This document shows, piece after piece, positions 1 to 11,683 of a DNA stretch of 64,000 bases. Each line of letters opens with the position of its first letter. Position 1 is the first letter of the stretch. The stretch covers positions 1 through 64,000 of the forward strand of contig JAHFBZ010000003.1 in assembly GCA_023249725.1 (NCBI GenBank), given 5' to 3'. This DNA comes from Methanobacteriaceae archaeon (GTDB lineage: Archaea > Methanobacteriota > Methanobacteria > Methanobacteriales > Methanobacteriaceae). A program made the translations under genes and the position numbers. The notes under the pieces are model-generated. The model saw only the letters and a list, made by a program, of their open reading frames with translations. It was not told where the DNA came from and did not search any database.

Positions 1-100
1 ATTATTAGATTATTGGGATTTAATAATCCATGGAATTCGATGTTATTAAACTATCAAAAATCAAATTATCTAACTTACTTATCAATTATATGGTGATTAA

Positions 101-1183
101 ATGGTAAAAGAGGCAAAACTTGCTTTAGAGGACGGAACTATTCTCACAGGAGAAAGTTTTGGTTATGAAACAATTAAAACAGGAGAAGTGGTATTTGCCA
201 CTGGAATGACTGGTTATGTTGAATCCCTTACGGATCCTTCATATAAAGGCCAAATATTAATGACAACTTATCCATTACAGGGTAATTATGGTACAAGTAC
301 TGAGTGGTACCAGTCTGAAGGTATCAAGGCCGAAGGATTTATTGTAAGAGAAGAATGTATTCATCCTTCCCATGGGCTTTCTGAAAAAGGATTATCTGAC
401 TTTTTAAGCGAATTTAAAATTCCAGGTATAGGTGGAATTGATACTCGAGCATTAACCATAAAAATAAGAGAACGGGGAACCATGAAAGGGGCTCTAGCAA
501 CTACAGAAGTTTCTGACAACGAATTATTGGAAATGACTGTTTCTCAAAAGGATATTACTCAAATGGATCTAGTGGATAAGGTCTGTGTTAAGGAACCAAA
601 AATTCTGGGAGAAGAATTCTCAGAAAGAGTGGTTATTGTTGACTGTGGCATAAAAAATAACAGTATAAATGCTCTATTAAACCGAAAAGTTGGTGTAACT
701 GTTTTACCATACCACACACATCTAAAAGAAATACTGGACCACGACCCAGACGCTGTACTCATCTCCAGTGGCCCTGGTGACCCTACTCGTGTAAAAGAAA
801 CCATAAATGTTATTCCTAAACTGGCAGAAAGGCTACCTGTATTTGGAATTTGCCTGGGCCAACAATTAATCTCTCTGGCTTTCGGGGCTAAGATTTACAA
901 AATGAAATTTGGACACCGGGGAATAAATCAGCCAGTCAAAGATCTAAAAACTGGAAAAGTAACCATAACTTCTCAAAACCATGGCTTTTCCGTAGACCCT
1001 GACTCTATAATTGATAAACCAATAAATGTCACTCAAATCAACTTAAATGATGGCACAGTTGAAGGAATAGAGCACGAAGAACTGCCGGTTAGTAGCGTGC
1101 AGTACCATCCTGAAGCCGGGCCTGGTCCTCATGATACTGAATTTACCTTTGATATGTTTGTTAAATCAATGAGAGATTACTGA
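101..1183 (+). CDS. carA: carbamoyl-phosphate synthase small subunit
   Basis: This is the glutaminase subunit of carbamoyl-phosphate synthase. It releases ammonia from glutamine and channels it to CarB for pyrimidine and arginine synthesis. The N-terminal CPSase domain covers roughly residues 5-140 and a class I glutamine amidotransferase domain covers 175-355. The nucleophile is Cys251 in GICLGQQ, with His336 and Glu338 in YHPEAG completing the triad. The length of 360 residues is normal. A GGTGAT ribosome-binding site at 92-97 fixes the ATG at 101. carB follows after 163 nt, so the two genes are probably co-transcribed. Confidence 0.97.
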   Translation: MVKEAKLALEDGTILTGESFGYETIKTGEVVFATGMTGYVESLTDPSYKGQILMTTYPLQGNYGTSTEWYQSEGIKAEGFIVREECIHPSHGLSEKGLSDFLSEFKIPGIGGIDTRALTIKIRERGTMKGALATTEVSDNELLEMTVSQKDITQMDLVDKVCVKEPKILGEEFSERVVIVDCGIKNNSINALLNRKVGVTVLPYHTHLKEILDHDPDAVLISSGPGDPTRVKETINVIPKLAERLPVFGICLGQQLISLAFGAKIYKMKFGHRGINQPVKDLKTGKVTITSQNHGFSVDPDSIIDKPINVTQINLNDGTVEGIEHEELPVSSVQYHPEAGPGPHDTEFTFDMFVKSMRDY

Positions 1184-1346
1184 ACATAAAACAGATTAAA
1201 AATTTAAAAATTAATCATAATTAAAATTATTATTTAATATGGATTATTAATCCTTGAAAATCAATAAAATTCTAATAAATTTCTTAAATTTCATTTCTTA
1301 AATTCTATAAATCATTAAAAAAGGATAAAATAAAACGGGGATAGGA

Positions 1347-4300
1347 ATGCCTAAGGATCAAAAAATAAAAAAAGTACTCATAATAGGTTCAGGGCCCATT
1401 CAGATAGGTCAGGCCGCTGAGTTTGATTATTCTGGCTCTCAAGCGTGTAAATCTTTACAAGAAGAAGGTATTGAAACTGTACTGGTAAATAGTAACCCTG
1501 CTACCATTATGACTGATATGGATATGGCAGACAGCGTTTATGTGGAGCCATTAACACCAGAAATAGTGGCTAAAATCATTGAAAAGGAAAAACCGGATGC
1601 GGTGTTACCTACTATGGGTGGACAAACTGGTCTAAATGTGGTCACTGGCTTGGAAGAAATAAATGCCTTGGAAGGAGTTCAAGTACTGGGTTCTACTGTG
1701 GAGACCATACGCAATGTAGAAGACCGGGACTTATTTGACAGTTTCATGAAAGAACTCAATGAGCCAGTACCTAAAGGCAAAGCTGTAGAATCAATTGATG
1801 AAGCGTTAGAAGCAGTGAAAGATATTGGATACCCTGTTATTGTGCGACCTGCATTTACCCTGGGTGGTACTGGTGGTGGGGTGGCATATAAAGAAGAAGA
1901 ACTTATTGAAATTGCCACCCTTGGCCTGGACATGAGTTATATCAGCCAGGTACTCATAGATCAATCAGTAATGGGTTGGAAAGAGTTTGAATACGAGGTA
2001 ATTAGGGATAAAAACGACACTTGTATTATTATTTGTAACATGGAAAACATTGATCCCATGGGAGTACACACTGGGGAAAGTATAGTGGTGGCCCCTTCCC
2101 AGACCTTAAGTGATGTAGAAAACCAGAGATTGAGAAACGCGGCCCTTAAAATTATAAGGGCCTTAAAAATCCAGGGCGGTTGTAATATACAGTTTGCCGT
2201 ACACCCGGAAACTGGGGATTACAAGGTAATTGAAGTAAATCCTCGTGTGAGCAGGAGCAGTGCCCTAGCTTCTAAAGCGACTGGTTATCCTATTGCCAAG
2301 ATCTCAGCAAAAATTGCTATTGGAATGACCCTGGACGAAATCCAGAACGACATTACCAAGGAAACTCCTGCTTCTTTTGAACCCACACTTGATTATGTGG
2401 TGGTCAAGATACCGCGATGGCCATTTGACAAGTTTAAAGGTATAAGTAAGAAAATTGGGGTGCAAATGAAGTCCACTGGTGAAGTAATGGCCATTGGACG
2501 AACTATTGAACAATCTCTGCACAAAGCAATACGTTCTCTGGATATAGGTCGATACGGTTTTGAAGAGGTTTCTTTCACCAGGGATGATCTGGCCAATCCT
2601 ACTGATGAGCGAATGTTCCAGGTTTACACGGCCTTAAAGCAGGGAACCAGTGTAAATGAAATTCATCATATTACTCAAATTGACAAATTTTTCTTATATA
2701 AAATATTGAATATAGTTAATTTTGAAACGCAGCTAAATGCTGATTCTATTCAAGACCCTATATTAATGCATAAGGCCAAGAAAATGGGCTTTGCTGACGC
2801 TGAATTAGCTGTCATAACTGGTTTAGAAGAATCAGAAATTCGAAAACTTCGAAAAGACGCCGGAATAGTACCAACTTATAAAATGGTAGATACTTGTGCT
2901 GCGGAATTTGAAGCTAAAACTCCTTATTATTATGGTACTTATGATATGGAAGATGAAGTGCCTGTTTCCAATGAGCGGAAAATTGCCATTATTGGCGCAG
3001 GCCCTATACGGATTGGACAAGGAATTGAATTTGATTACTGTTGTGTTCATGCTTCTTTAGCCCTTAAAGATTCGGGTGTAGAAACTATAGTTATTAACAA
3101 CAATCCAGAGACTGTAAGTACGGATTATGACATATCTGGTAAGTTATATTTTGAGCCACTGACCCTGGAAGATGTTATGGGGATAATGGACAAGGAAAAA
3201 CCAGAAGGTGTTGTGGTACAGTTTGGAGGACAGACTTCCATTAATCTGGCGGTTCCTCTTGCTGAAGAAGGTGTTAAAATTATGGGAACTCCCCACGAGA
3301 GTATTGACCGGGTGGAAGATCGGGAACAATTTACTCAAGTGTTGGAAAAACTGGACATACCTCAGGCCCCCTATGGAATAGCTAAATCATTTGAAGACTC
3401 TAGAAAAGTAGCTGAAAGGATAGGATTCCCTGTTCTGGTACGTCCATCTTATGTGCTGGGTGGTCGGGCCATGCAAATTGTCTATGATGATGATGAACTT
3501 CGAGAATACATGAAAGAAGCCGTTAAAGTTTCTCCAAAGCATCCGATTCTGGTGGATAAATTTTTGGAAGATGCTATTGAAGTTGATGTGGATGCTCTCT
3601 GTGATGGGGAAGACGTATTCATTGGAGGAATCATGGAACACATTGAAGAAGCGGGTGTTCACTCTGGAGACTCAGCCTGTGTTATTCCACCACAAAGTAT
3701 CCCCGAAGATACTTTAAACACTATCAAAGAATATACTCATTATTTGGCACTGGAATTAGAAGTTGTTGGATTAATGAATATCCAATACGCTGTAAAAATG
3801 GACTCTGATAATGAACCGAAGGTTTACATATTGGAAGCCAATCCACGGGCCAGCCGTACAGTACCCTTCGTTAGTAAAGCAGTGGGTATTCCACTGGCCA
3901 AAATTGCAGCATTACTCATGATTGGCAAAAAATTGGGCGATTTAGGACTTAAGGATGAAATTAAAATCAACCACGTGGCAGTAAAAGAATCTGTTTTTCC
4001 ATTCATTAAATTGCCCGAGTCTGATTCAATCTTAGGTCCGGAAATGAAATCCACTGGGGAGAGTATGGGTATTGATGACAACTTTGGTCTGGCTTATTAT
4101 AAGTCTCAACTTTCAGCCAACATGGATCTTTTAACTGAAGGAAAAGTCTTTATCAGTGTTCGGGATGCAGATAAGGATAAGATTCAGGATATTGTAAAGA
4201 AAGCTGATGAATTGGGCTTTGATATTGTTGCTACTCGAGGAACAGCCAAAGCAGTGGAAAATGTGGCGGATATTGAAGTCATAAGGAAGGTTAGTCAAGG

Positions 4301-4532
4301 ATCTCCGAATATACGAGAATCTATATTAGATAAAGAGATTGGCCTTATTATAAATACTCCTTCTGGAAAACAATCTGCTGATGATGGTTACCTTATTCGT
4401 CGAATGGCTATAGAGTTGGGAATTCCTTATGTGACAACTTTAGCTGGTGCTCGTGCTGCTTTAAATGCTATTGAAGAAGTAAAAGATGGGAAAATTGTGG
4501 TTAAGTCACTCAATGAATACCATAACCTCTAA
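1347..4532 (+). CDS. carB: carbamoyl-phosphate synthase large subunit
   Basis: This is the synthetase subunit, which makes carbamoyl phosphate from bicarbonate, ammonia and two ATP. The 1061-residue chain has the family's two homologous ATP-grasp halves: the first starts near residue 8 ([11 protein letters not shown]) and the second near residue 555 ([11 protein letters not shown]). Typical ATP-grasp segments recur in both halves ([12 protein letters not shown] and [12 protein letters not shown]), and a C-terminal MGS-like allosteric domain begins near residue 940. The chain is full length with no disruption. The ribosome-binding site is weak (GGGGATAGGA just before the ATG). Confidence 0.97.
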   Translation: MPKDQKIKKVLIIGSGPIQIGQAAEFDYSGSQACKSLQEEGIETVLVNSNPATIMTDMDMADSVYVEPLTPEIVAKIIEKEKPDAVLPTMGGQTGLNVVTGLEEINALEGVQVLGSTVETIRNVEDRDLFDSFMKELNEPVPKGKAVESIDEALEAVKDIGYPVIVRPAFTLGGTGGGVAYKEEELIEIATLGLDMSYISQVLIDQSVMGWKEFEYEVIRDKNDTCIIICNMENIDPMGVHTGESIVVAPSQTLSDVENQRLRNAALKIIRALKIQGGCNIQFAVHPETGDYKVIEVNPRVSRSSALASKATGYPIAKISAKIAIGMTLDEIQNDITKETPASFEPTLDYVVVKIPRWPFDKFKGISKKIGVQMKSTGEVMAIGRTIEQSLHKAIRSLDIGRYGFEEVSFTRDDLANPTDERMFQVYTALKQGTSVNEIHHITQIDKFFLYKILNIVNFETQLNADSIQDPILMHKAKKMGFADAELAVITGLEESEIRKLRKDAGIVPTYKMVDTCAAEFEAKTPYYYGTYDMEDEVPVSNERKIAIIGAGPIRIGQGIEFDYCCVHASLALKDSGVETIVINNNPETVSTDYDISGKLYFEPLTLEDVMGIMDKEKPEGVVVQFGGQTSINLAVPLAEEGVKIMGTPHESIDRVEDREQFTQVLEKLDIPQAPYGIAKSFEDSRKVAERIGFPVLVRPSYVLGGRAMQIVYDDDELREYMKEAVKVSPKHPILVDKFLEDAIEVDVDALCDGEDVFIGGIMEHIEEAGVHSGDSACVIPPQSIPEDTLNTIKEYTHYLALELEVVGLMNIQYAVKMDSDNEPKVYILEANPRASRTVPFVSKAVGIPLAKIAALLMIGKKLGDLGLKDEIKINHVAVKESVFPFIKLPESDSILGPEMKSTGESMGIDDNFGLAYYKSQLSANMDLLTEGKVFISVRDADKDKIQDIVKKADELGFDIVATRGTAKAVENVADIEVIRKVSQGSPNIRESILDKEIGLIINTPSGKQSADDGYLIRRMAIELGIPYVTTLAGARAALNAIEEVKDGKIVVKSLNEYHNL

Positions 4533-4785
4533 TTCTTTTTTTAAACTTTATTTGTTATTTAAAAAACTTTTTTAAGAATTATTTTTTCGTCTTTTTTGTT
4601 TATATTTACACTAAAAAAATTTCTAATTGTTTTTGGTGAACAATCTCACATTAATTAACTGAAATATATTATATTGGTGAATAAATAGAATTATATACAA
4701 TAATTTTATATACTTGTGAAAAAAATGAAATTAAAGAAAAACTTAATATTATTCGATTATTTAAAAATCATGGGGAGGTAATACT

Positions 4786-6195
4786 ATGGATGGAAAAAAT
4801 AAGAAATTTAAAGGTTATTTACTTTTTTTAACACTCCTAGCTTCGCTTTTAGTGTTCGGTTTGGCAACGTTACCAACTGCACAGGCCCAAATAGTTATTA
4901 TTGGGGCCCCAAGTGATGATTTACCTACTGGTCCTTATGGTTATCTCGAGGATTCTATAAAAATAGCTAATATGCTAAAGGCTAAAGGATACACTGGAGA
5001 TAAATTAGTTGAGCTTTATGGTAAAAATGCAACTTCAACTAACATTTTAAAGGCCATGTACAACGCAGATGCAGTTATTTATATTGGTCATGGTGGGTAT
5101 CAGTATGGACATTATAATGGAAATGGTGGGACTGCCACACCTCCGTTTTCATTAGTAGGATACGCTCCATCCACTGATACCTCTGGAAATGAGTTTATTT
5201 GGGGTATTGGAGATAACATGAGGCAAGGATGGTCTGGCGATGTATTCACAGCTCCATTCAAGTCAAATATTCCGGTATTCTTACTCCATGCATGTTTTTC
5301 TACTGGTGATGTGGAAGGAACACAAGTTGCTAATCAAGTAGAAACCATATATAACTTTGCAACCATGTTCACGGGAGCAGGAGCTAATTATTATGCTTCT
5401 GCTAATTTCAATGGACACATAATTGATACATTTTTAAAAGGTGCAACTAATTTCTGGGATGCGAATAATAAAATAAATTCTGATGAAAAACTATATAAAC
5501 GGTCATCATATGCAGAATCTAATATTTATCGAAGTTATGATAACTATGTAGCCTTTACAGGTAATTGGGCTGGCACTTTTCCAAGTTTAAGCCAAGTTAC
5601 AGATTATAATTCTACTGCTGCATTAGCATGGTACAATTCTAAGGCTCCTAAAGCAAGTTTTTCATATACTCCTCTTTCTGGACTAAAAATAGGAACATTA
5701 ATTAGTTTCACAGGTTCTGCTTATGATCCTGATGGGGATACAAACTTAACCTTAGATTGGAACTTTGGAGATGGATCTAAATCTACAAGTGCTGCTGCTT
5801 ATCATGCTTATGGTCAAAATGGAACTTATAAGGTCAAATTTAAGGCAACAGATAGCTATGGTAAATCTTATACTGCATCCAAATTGATTACCGTGGGAAC
5901 AACAGTTGTTTTAAAACCAGATCTTTACATAGCTTCCATTAAAAAATCTGGCAGTAAAAGATATATAAAAATTAAAAACAAAGGAACGGCCACATCTAAA
6001 GGGGTTTATGTACGAATATGGCCTGCTAAATCTTCAAAAAAACATTACAGACAAGTATATGTCAAATCATTAAAACCAGGATATTCAACAACGGTAAAAA
6101 TTACTAAATATTACTATAAACATGGAAAGGCCAAAGTTGACTACACTAACCGAGTATCTGAAAAAAGTGAGACCAATAACGTAAGAAGCTTCTAG
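4786..6195 (+). CDS. secreted clan-CD-like cysteine peptidase with PKD and CARDB domains
   Basis: This is a predicted exported protein of 469 residues. The first 34 residues form a signal peptide (basic N-terminus, hydrophobic stretch at 11-30, AQA cleavage site). Residues 35-250 carry two hydrophobic strands ending in His-Gly (VIYIGHGG, His102) and Ala-Cys (FLLHACFS, Cys170), the dyad layout of clan CD peptidases such as gingipains and caspases. A PKD domain (about 288-368, with LDWNFGDGS) and a C-terminal CARDB adhesion-type domain (about 375-469) follow. No wall-anchoring motif is visible. A strong GGGGAGGT ribosome-binding site supports the start. The protease call is inferred from the motif only; a non-enzymatic adhesin is the alternative. 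Confidence 0.72.
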   Translation: MDGKNKKFKGYLLFLTLLASLLVFGLATLPTAQAQIVIIGAPSDDLPTGPYGYLEDSIKIANMLKAKGYTGDKLVELYGKNATSTNILKAMYNADAVIYIGHGGYQYGHYNGNGGTATPPFSLVGYAPSTDTSGNEFIWGIGDNMRQGWSGDVFTAPFKSNIPVFLLHACFSTGDVEGTQVANQVETIYNFATMFTGAGANYYASANFNGHIIDTFLKGATNFWDANNKINSDEKLYKRSSYAESNIYRSYDNYVAFTGNWAGTFPSLSQVTDYNSTAALAWYNSKAPKASFSYTPLSGLKIGTLISFTGSAYDPDGDTNLTLDWNFGDGSKSTSAAAYHAYGQNGTYKVKFKATDSYGKSYTASKLITVGTTVVLKPDLYIASIKKSGSKRYIKIKNKGTATSKGVYVRIWPAKSSKKHYRQVYVKSLKPGYSTTVKITKYYYKHGKAKVDYTNRVSEKSETNNVRSF

Positions 6196-6460
6196 CTTTT
6201 TATGTTCTATTTTTTATTTTAGCTTATTATTCAATTATTTCGTTTATAATTTCTTTTAATTTTTTAAAATCTTGAAGTAATTTGTATTAATTAATTTTAC
6301 TCAATTAGTTCATTTTAGGCCTTACAAATTAAATGAATTAAGTCATATTTGATTTTATTTTTAATTCAAATTATTTGTACTAGAAAAACACATAAATATT
6401 TCTGTAATAGTTTTATTATTTCATTTATCCAATATTCATCTATCAATCGGGTTTGATTTC

Positions 6461-7618
6461 ATGATAGTTATAGAAAATGGTCTGGTACTTACTGGAAGGG
6501 ATTTAATTCCTGAAAAAGTGAATATAGCAATTGAAGATGGTGTGATACGCGAAATCACTACTGAAAAAATTTCATCATCTGATAAAATTGATGCTAGTGG
6601 ATGCATTGTTCTACCATCATTTATAAATGCCCATACTCATATCGGGGACGCAGTGGCCATGGATGAAGGTGACGGAAAGTCCATAGATGACATAGTAAAG
6701 CCCCCTAATGGCATTAAACACCAAATTTTAGAATCAAGTTCTTCTAAAGATTTAATTCAATCTATGAAAAATGCCATGTGGGATATGCTTGATACTGGAA
6801 CCACAACTTTTATTGATTACCGGGAAGGTGGAATTGATGGAATTAAATTATTGGAAAAGGCCTCAGAAGATATTCCTATTAATAAAATTGTTTTGGGCCG
6901 AGATCCAGTAATTTTTGATTCAGAAGCTAGTGATAGCGAAGTTCGATCAAAATTGAAAAAGATCTTAAAACACTGTGATGGTATTGCTCCCAGTGGATTT
7001 GGAGAAATAACTGATGAAACCGCCAAAATAATCGTTGAGGAATGTGAAAAACAGGGTAAAATTGCTTCTATTCATGTAGCCGAACACGAAAAAGTTCAAA
7101 AAGATTCAATTGTGTGTACTGGGAAAAGTGAAGTTGAAAGGGCTGTAGAAAGTGGATTTAAACTTCTGATTCACTTTACTCATCCTCAAAAAAGAGATTT
7201 TAATGCAATATCTTCCATTGATGCATCTATAGTTTGCTGTTCACGGTCAAATGGTACTCTTTCTGTTGGGATACCTCCTATATCTGACATATTACATAAT
7301 AAAATCAATATCCTTTTGGGAACTGATAATCTAATGTTCAATTCTCCAAACATGTTTCGAGAAATGGAATATGCACTTAAAACTACTCGTGGATATTCTA
7401 AAAAATATTTATCACCTTCAGATGTCCTTAAAATGGCAACTACTAACGTTTCTAAGGCCATAGATATTGATTCTGGCATTATAAAAGAAGATTGTGTGGC
7501 AGATATTATGCTGGTTAAACAGTTATCTAAAAATCCATGGCTTTCTATTATCAATAGAACTGAATCGAAAAATATAATATGTTTAATTAGGAAAGGTAAG
7601 ATAGTATATATGAGGTGA
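6461..7618 (+). CDS. amidohydrolase family protein
   Basis: This 385-residue metal-dependent hydrolase belongs to the amidohydrolase superfamily (TRZ/ATZ, chlorohydrolase or cytosine-deaminase-like). Metal-binding motifs are in order: HTHIGD near residue 59, HVAEH near 205, IHFTH near 237, and the catalytic Asp in LLGTDNL near 289. The substrate cannot be read from sequence; nucleoside or methylthioadenosine deaminase-like activity is possible. The uspA-like gene starts 4 nt after its stop, and that gene's GAGGTGAG site lies over this gene's last codons, so the two are translationally coupled. Confidence 0.85.
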   Translation: MIVIENGLVLTGRDLIPEKVNIAIEDGVIREITTEKISSSDKIDASGCIVLPSFINAHTHIGDAVAMDEGDGKSIDDIVKPPNGIKHQILESSSSKDLIQSMKNAMWDMLDTGTTTFIDYREGGIDGIKLLEKASEDIPINKIVLGRDPVIFDSEASDSEVRSKLKKILKHCDGIAPSGFGEITDETAKIIVEECEKQGKIASIHVAEHEKVQKDSIVCTGKSEVERAVESGFKLLIHFTHPQKRDFNAISSIDASIVCCSRSNGTLSVGIPPISDILHNKINILLGTDNLMFNSPNMFREMEYALKTTRGYSKKYLSPSDVLKMATTNVSKAIDIDSGIIKEDCVADIMLVKQLSKNPWLSIINRTESKNIICLIRKGKIVYMR

Positions 7619-7622
7619 GCCA

Positions 7623-8054
7623 ATGTACAAAAAAATTCTATTGCCAACCGATGGTTCTGAATATGCTAATAAAGCTACCGAACATGCTTTATGGATTGCT
7701 AAGGCTAGTGGTGCTGAAATAATTGCTTTGGGTGTAACTGATACGTCTTCGTTAATAGGTCTTCCTTTAGATGATGTAATTGTCAGAATTAAAGAAATGC
7801 TTCAGGAGGAAGCTGCTAAATCCTTGGAAGCTGTTGCTAAAATAGTTGAAGAGTATGATAATAACATTAAAATCACTTTAAGAAATGAAGATGGCTCTCC
7901 TGCGGATGTAGTTGTAAAGACAATTAAAGAAGAAGAAATTGATCTGGTGGTTGTTGGAACTTCTGGAAAACATGGTCTTGATAGATTCCTATTGGGAAGT
8001 GTGGCCGAAAATGTCGTTAGGTCATCTATTTGTCCAGTTTTAGTAGTTCATTAA
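7623..8054 (+). CDS. universal stress protein, UspA family
   Basis: This is a single-domain 143-residue Usp protein. It begins with the typical KILLPTDGS strand and ends with the ATP-binding signature [15 protein letters not shown] around residues 117-131, so it belongs to the nucleotide-binding subclass. Its ribosome-binding site GAGGTGAG lies in the end of the upstream amidohydrolase gene, indicating an operon. Its role in stress or nucleotide sensing is family knowledge only. Confidence 0.93.
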   Translation: MYKKILLPTDGSEYANKATEHALWIAKASGAEIIALGVTDTSSLIGLPLDDVIVRIKEMLQEEAAKSLEAVAKIVEEYDNNIKITLRNEDGSPADVVVKTIKEEEIDLVVVGTSGKHGLDRFLLGSVAENVVRSSICPVLVVH

Positions 8055-8125
8055 ATAATATAAATTACCGATTTTTTTTAATTTATTTAATTTAAACATA
8101 TTAATAAACTGTAGTTGGTGTAATA

Positions 8126-8962
8126 ATGCTAGTAAAAGACATTATGTCTGATGAAATTCATTATGTAAAAGTTCCCGGCAATCGTGCCAATGCAATGAGT
8201 CTTATGCGAAAGACCAATGTATCTGGAGTGCCTGTTGTCAAAGAAGGAACTAAAAAACTTGTTGGTATAGTAACCCGTTCTGATCTGGTTGGGAATCCTG
8301 ATGAGGAACAAATAGCGCTTATCATGACTAGAGATCCTGTCACTACCTCTTCTGACGAGGACGTACGTGAAGTGGCTTCTAAAATGATTGAGAACAATAT
8401 AAGGAGAGTTCCAGTAGTTGATGATGATGAACTAGTGGGTATTATCACAGCATATGATTTAATAGCAGATGCACTATCTCAAATTGAAATCAACGATCCT
8501 GTAGAAGGTTACATGGTTAAAACAATTCCTACTACTTGGGAAATGACTCCATTAAGCACAGCATTTGAAATTATGCGTTTTTTTAATTTAAAAGTACTCC
8601 TTTCTCTAAATAAAGATGGGAAATTAACTGGTGTGCTTACTGAAACTGATTTTTTAAATGAAAGTGAAGTTGTATCTGAGAAAACAGTCCACAATACTTC
8701 TGTAGGTACTGAAGGCGACAAATGGTCTTGGGACAGCAAAAGTGTTCTTTATGTTATTAAAAACCATCTTAAATTTTCTGATAAGGACGTTAAAGATGTT
8801 GCCACATCGGATATGGTCACAGTTAACACCAGAACTTCTGTATCTACCTGTGCTTCAAAAATGAAACAGAGAAACATAGAACAAATACCCGTAACCAATG
8901 TGGAAGGAGAATTAGTTGGTCTGGTAAGGGCTACAGATCTTATTAGGGCATTAAATGATTAA
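8126..8962 (+). CDS. protein with four CBS domains
   Basis: This 278-residue protein consists of two tandem CBS pairs (about residues 1-55, 62-118, 124-185 and 215-275). Each repeat has the usual motif of a conserved strand, G-(V/I)-(V/L)-T and a following D-L. No catalytic or DNA-binding domain is attached, so it is probably an adenylate-ligand sensor acting on a partner. GGTGTAATA precedes the ATG. The next gene overlaps its stop codon, suggesting that the unknown protein downstream is functionally linked. Confidence 0.92.
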   Translation: MLVKDIMSDEIHYVKVPGNRANAMSLMRKTNVSGVPVVKEGTKKLVGIVTRSDLVGNPDEEQIALIMTRDPVTTSSDEDVREVASKMIENNIRRVPVVDDDELVGIITAYDLIADALSQIEINDPVEGYMVKTIPTTWEMTPLSTAFEIMRFFNLKVLLSLNKDGKLTGVLTETDFLNESEVVSEKTVHNTSVGTEGDKWSWDSKSVLYVIKNHLKFSDKDVKDVATSDMVTVNTRTSVSTCASKMKQRNIEQIPVTNVEGELVGLVRATDLIRALND

Positions 8963-9404
8963 TATGGAAGATTCAGTAACTTTATCAAATTCACCAAGTC
9001 TGAGAATAACTGCTTCGCACGGTGTAATTAAAGTAGCTGCTAAAAACAAGGGCGAAGTTTCAATTAGAAATATCCAGTTAAAGCTTTTATGGGGATATTG
9101 TTGGTGGCAGGGCCTTCCTGAGGTAGAAACTTTTCTAAAATTATTTGAAAATGCCGTAAAAAAGGTCATTTACGATGTCTTACCTAATCATGAGCTTTTA
9201 ATTGATTATGACATTGAAACTAATGATGGTTTGGAAAAATCATCTATAGTTATTCTAACTTTCAATGAAATTGGTGCTGATCAAATAAGTTTTGAATTGA
9301 TTGGGGATGTTTTGGCATTAGAAGGTCCAGATGATAGAGGGTCCTTTTCTAAACTAACTAGTTTCAGAAGAAAGATTAAAGAAAATGTAAGGAAGACATT
9401 ATAA
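8955..9404 (+). CDS. conserved protein of unknown function
   Basis: I do not recognise this 149-residue protein. It is soluble, mixed alpha/beta, and has a distinctive aromatic segment ([13 protein letters not shown]) near residues 44-56. No signal peptide or membrane segment is visible. Its start overlaps the stop of the four-CBS gene; an alternative ATG at 8964 falls just after that stop. Neither start has a strong ribosome-binding site, which favours translational coupling to the CBS gene. It could be a partner of the CBS sensor. Confidence 0.7.
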   Translation: MINMEDSVTLSNSPSLRITASHGVIKVAAKNKGEVSIRNIQLKLLWGYCWWQGLPEVETFLKLFENAVKKVIYDVLPNHELLIDYDIETNDGLEKSSIVILTFNEIGADQISFELIGDVLALEGPDDRGSFSKLTSFRRKIKENVRKTL

Positions 9405-9484
9405 TTCCAATAGATTCTTAGTTTTAACTAATAATTCTTCACTCTTTTATATAGAATTTAAAAGTTATTTTTTTATTATTTCTA

Positions 9485-9549
9485 ACAAAATATAATTTAG
9501 TTTATTTCTACAAAATATAATTTAGTTTATTTCTACAAAATATAATTTA
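9485..9549. repeat. 25-bp tandem repeat, 2.6 copies
   Basis: Two perfect 25-bp copies (9485-9509 and 9510-9534) and a 15-bp partial third copy (9535-9549) lie between the convergent ends of the CBS-associated gene and the LarE-like gene. The unit is AT-rich and contains ACAAAATATAATTTAG. There are no spacers, so it is not a CRISPR. Its position suggests a terminator region or a slippage-generated repeat. Confidence 0.9.
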
Positions 9550-9589
9550 TAATTGCTAGTAAATATTTTAAATTCAATATGTTTAAAAA

Positions 9590-10648
9590 TTAATTTTGAA
9601 TAATTCTTCTAATTCTAGGTAAAACCTTTATTAGAATTTTTTCAGCATCTTCTTGATCTTGGACCTTCCGGGCCACAATTTTACCATTTTTAAAAACGGT
9701 CACATTCCTCCCTTCAATTTCGCACATAGCAATCCCCATTGATTCTGAGCACTTTAATTTACCCAGAATTTCCAACTGTTTACAAGTGTTTTTTATGTCA
9801 ATTTCATAGGGAAGTTCAGTTTCGAACATTATTTTATTTTTCTCGTCCTTGCAGGGTTTGTAAACCACTAGATCCTTCTTCTCTTTCTTAGCACTTCCAA
9901 TGTCTAAAGTGACTCTTTCAAAACCTACGGCCTTTAATTCAGCATCAATATGCTTTAAAACATTTGAATTTAATATCAGTTCAATATCTACTATCTCAAT
10001 TTGAGCCACATCTTTTTGATCTCGAACTCTCACTATATCATTTTTAGAGAGTGTTTTTACTAAAGATTCAGCATAAGATATCCTGTTGATTTTTTTGGTA
10101 GTTATTTCATCCCCGGTTGATATTCGGGTGGCCATACAAGTTGTGGACACGGAATAATTAATATTATTTTCATTTAAATAATTTAAAACATCTTCGCGAC
10201 TTATTCCAGCTTTTACCAAAGGACTTATAATATTTTTTTGATAATTAACCATTAATCCAGGCCTATCTTCTAACAGATCGCTGATATTAGTTCCATCGGT
10301 GATTATGGGAAAATTTCTCTCTTTAGCAATTTCTTCTAACTTGCTATACATCTTATTTTTACATATAAAGCAGCGATTAGAATTATTAGCTTTAAAATTA
10401 GGATCTTGCATAAAATTTTCTATTACCACCTCATGTGATAATCCAATTTCATCTGCAATCTTTTTAGCATTGTTTATGCAGTCTTTAGGTAGCACTCCAT
10501 TATCTACAGTAACTAAAAGGAACTCTCCAGTGATTTTTGAGGCTATATTGGCTAGTAATGTGCTGTCGGCCCCTCCTGAAAATGCAATTATCATTTTCTG
10601 ATTTTTAAGCTCTGCTTTAACTTGCCTAATTTTTTCTGTCATTTCCAT
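9590..10648 (-). CDS. larE: LarE-like ATP-dependent sulfur transferase (PP-loop)
   Basis: This PP-loop ATP pyrophosphatase of about 352 residues is related to LarE, which inserts sulfur into the nickel-pincer nucleotide precursor. The PP-loop SGGADST lies near residues 24-30. Three cysteines, Cys93 and Cys96 (CFIC) and Cys171 (TTCMATR), match the arrangement of LarE proteins that use a [4Fe-4S] cluster rather than a sacrificial cysteine; such a LarE is known from a methanogen. The ATG at 10648 is chosen because AAGGTGAT precedes it by 4 nt; a GTG nine bases upstream lies within that site. It is followed on the same strand group by tfuA and ycaO, so it may feed sulfur chemistry there, but larB and larC are absent. 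Confidence 0.82.
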   Translation of the reverse strand: MEMTEKIRQVKAELKNQKMIIAFSGGADSTLLANIASKITGEFLLVTVDNGVLPKDCINNAKKIADEIGLSHEVVIENFMQDPNFKANNSNRCFICKNKMYSKLEEIAKERNFPIITDGTNISDLLEDRPGLMVNYQKNIISPLVKAGISREDVLNYLNENNINYSVSTTCMATRISTGDEITTKKINRISYAESLVKTLSKNDIVRVRDQKDVAQIEIVDIELILNSNVLKHIDAELKAVGFERVTLDIGSAKKEKKDLVVYKPCKDEKNKIMFETELPYEIDIKNTCKQLEILGKLKCSESMGIAMCEIEGRNVTVFKNGKIVARKVQDQEDAEKILIKVLPRIRRIIQN

Positions 10649-10816
10649 CAAAATCACCTTTTATTATTGAAATGTTATCATTAATTTGTATATTGATATT
10701 TTTACTATTTTTTAGTTAGATTAACTATTTTTCAATATTAATTACTTAATTTAAAGTTTTTTAAGTTTTAAAATGATTATATTTGGATTATAATCGATTT
10801 ATAATAGACATAATCT

Positions 10817-11473
10817 TTAATTTGAATCTATGAATTTATTTTTAATGTATTTTAAAACCTCTATGGCGTCTTTTCTTTTAACGTCATATCCATGTTCTTG
10901 AATATATTGTTTAAGTGACTCAATAACTTTTTCATCAAGATTAGATTCTTTAAAAATCTTTTCATAAGTTCTCTTGGGGTAAAATATGGATTTGGAAATA
11001 TCTAGCAATTCTTCAAGTTCCCGGTTAGATAGAATCCCAGCATCTCTAGCTTTTTTTAAATTATAGTCAATACTAATCAATGAATCTGAAAGTTGTTCAT
11101 GTGTTTGGGGATTTAAAATCACCGCCACGGCATCGTCTGATTCCACGGCTCCTGTTTTATATTGCTGATAAACATAACCTATTCCAATCATTCCCAATTC
11201 ATCCAGCTCAGAAGCCCTTAAAGCACCCATGCTAGAACCACCCACCACCACAATTCCATTTTTAAGTGCTTCCAGTATCTCACGGTGGGAAACTGCTGGC
11301 TGTTGATGGAATACTCCGTCAATTATTCCAATTACATCTGGCGATTCTGCAATAGCCTCTAAAATATCCCCTCGTTTTATAGGATATCGATATTCAGCTT
11401 CTAAAATCTCAGATGCTTCTTCTATACTAATGGAAGGCCCGGTAAAAATTATTATTTTCTTTGAAGCAGTCAT
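10817..11473 (-). CDS. tfuA: TfuA-related McrA-glycine thioamidation protein
   Basis: TfuA-family proteins partner YcaO to make the thioglycine of methyl-coenzyme M reductase, probably by delivering or activating sulfide. The core motif VSHREILEALKNG through GGSSMGALRASEL (about residues 80-110) is the TfuA signature. The ATG at 11473 follows GAGAGGGAAT and gives about 218 residues; a TTG twelve bases upstream is inside that site and less likely. ycaO is upstream on the same strand with a 210-nt gap, so the two are probably co-regulated. Confidence 0.9.
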   Translation of the reverse strand: MTASKKIIIFTGPSISIEEASEILEAEYRYPIKRGDILEAIAESPDVIGIIDGVFHQQPAVSHREILEALKNGIVVVGGSSMGALRASELDELGMIGIGYVYQQYKTGAVESDDAVAVILNPQTHEQLSDSLISIDYNLKKARDAGILSNRELEELLDISKSIFYPKRTYEKIFKESNLDEKVIESLKQYIQEHGYDVKRKDAIEVLKYIKNKFIDSN

Positions 11474-11683
11474 ATTCCCTCTCAATTAAATTAATAAAAT
11501 ATTATTATTATTATTTAACTAGTTTGAAAATTTTAGTTAATATAAATTTCAATTTTTAATGTAATTCTTCATTTATACATACTCAAAATATGAAAAAAAT
11601 TATTATAATTAATCATTGAAAAATAGATAAAATGAGAAAATAAAACTCTGATAAACCTGTTTTTAAAAAATTAAATTTAAAAC

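Noticed and set aside
9485-9549. Possible CRISPR-like repeats
   Set aside because: The 25-bp units are directly adjacent with no spacers, there are fewer than three copies, and no cas genes are near.
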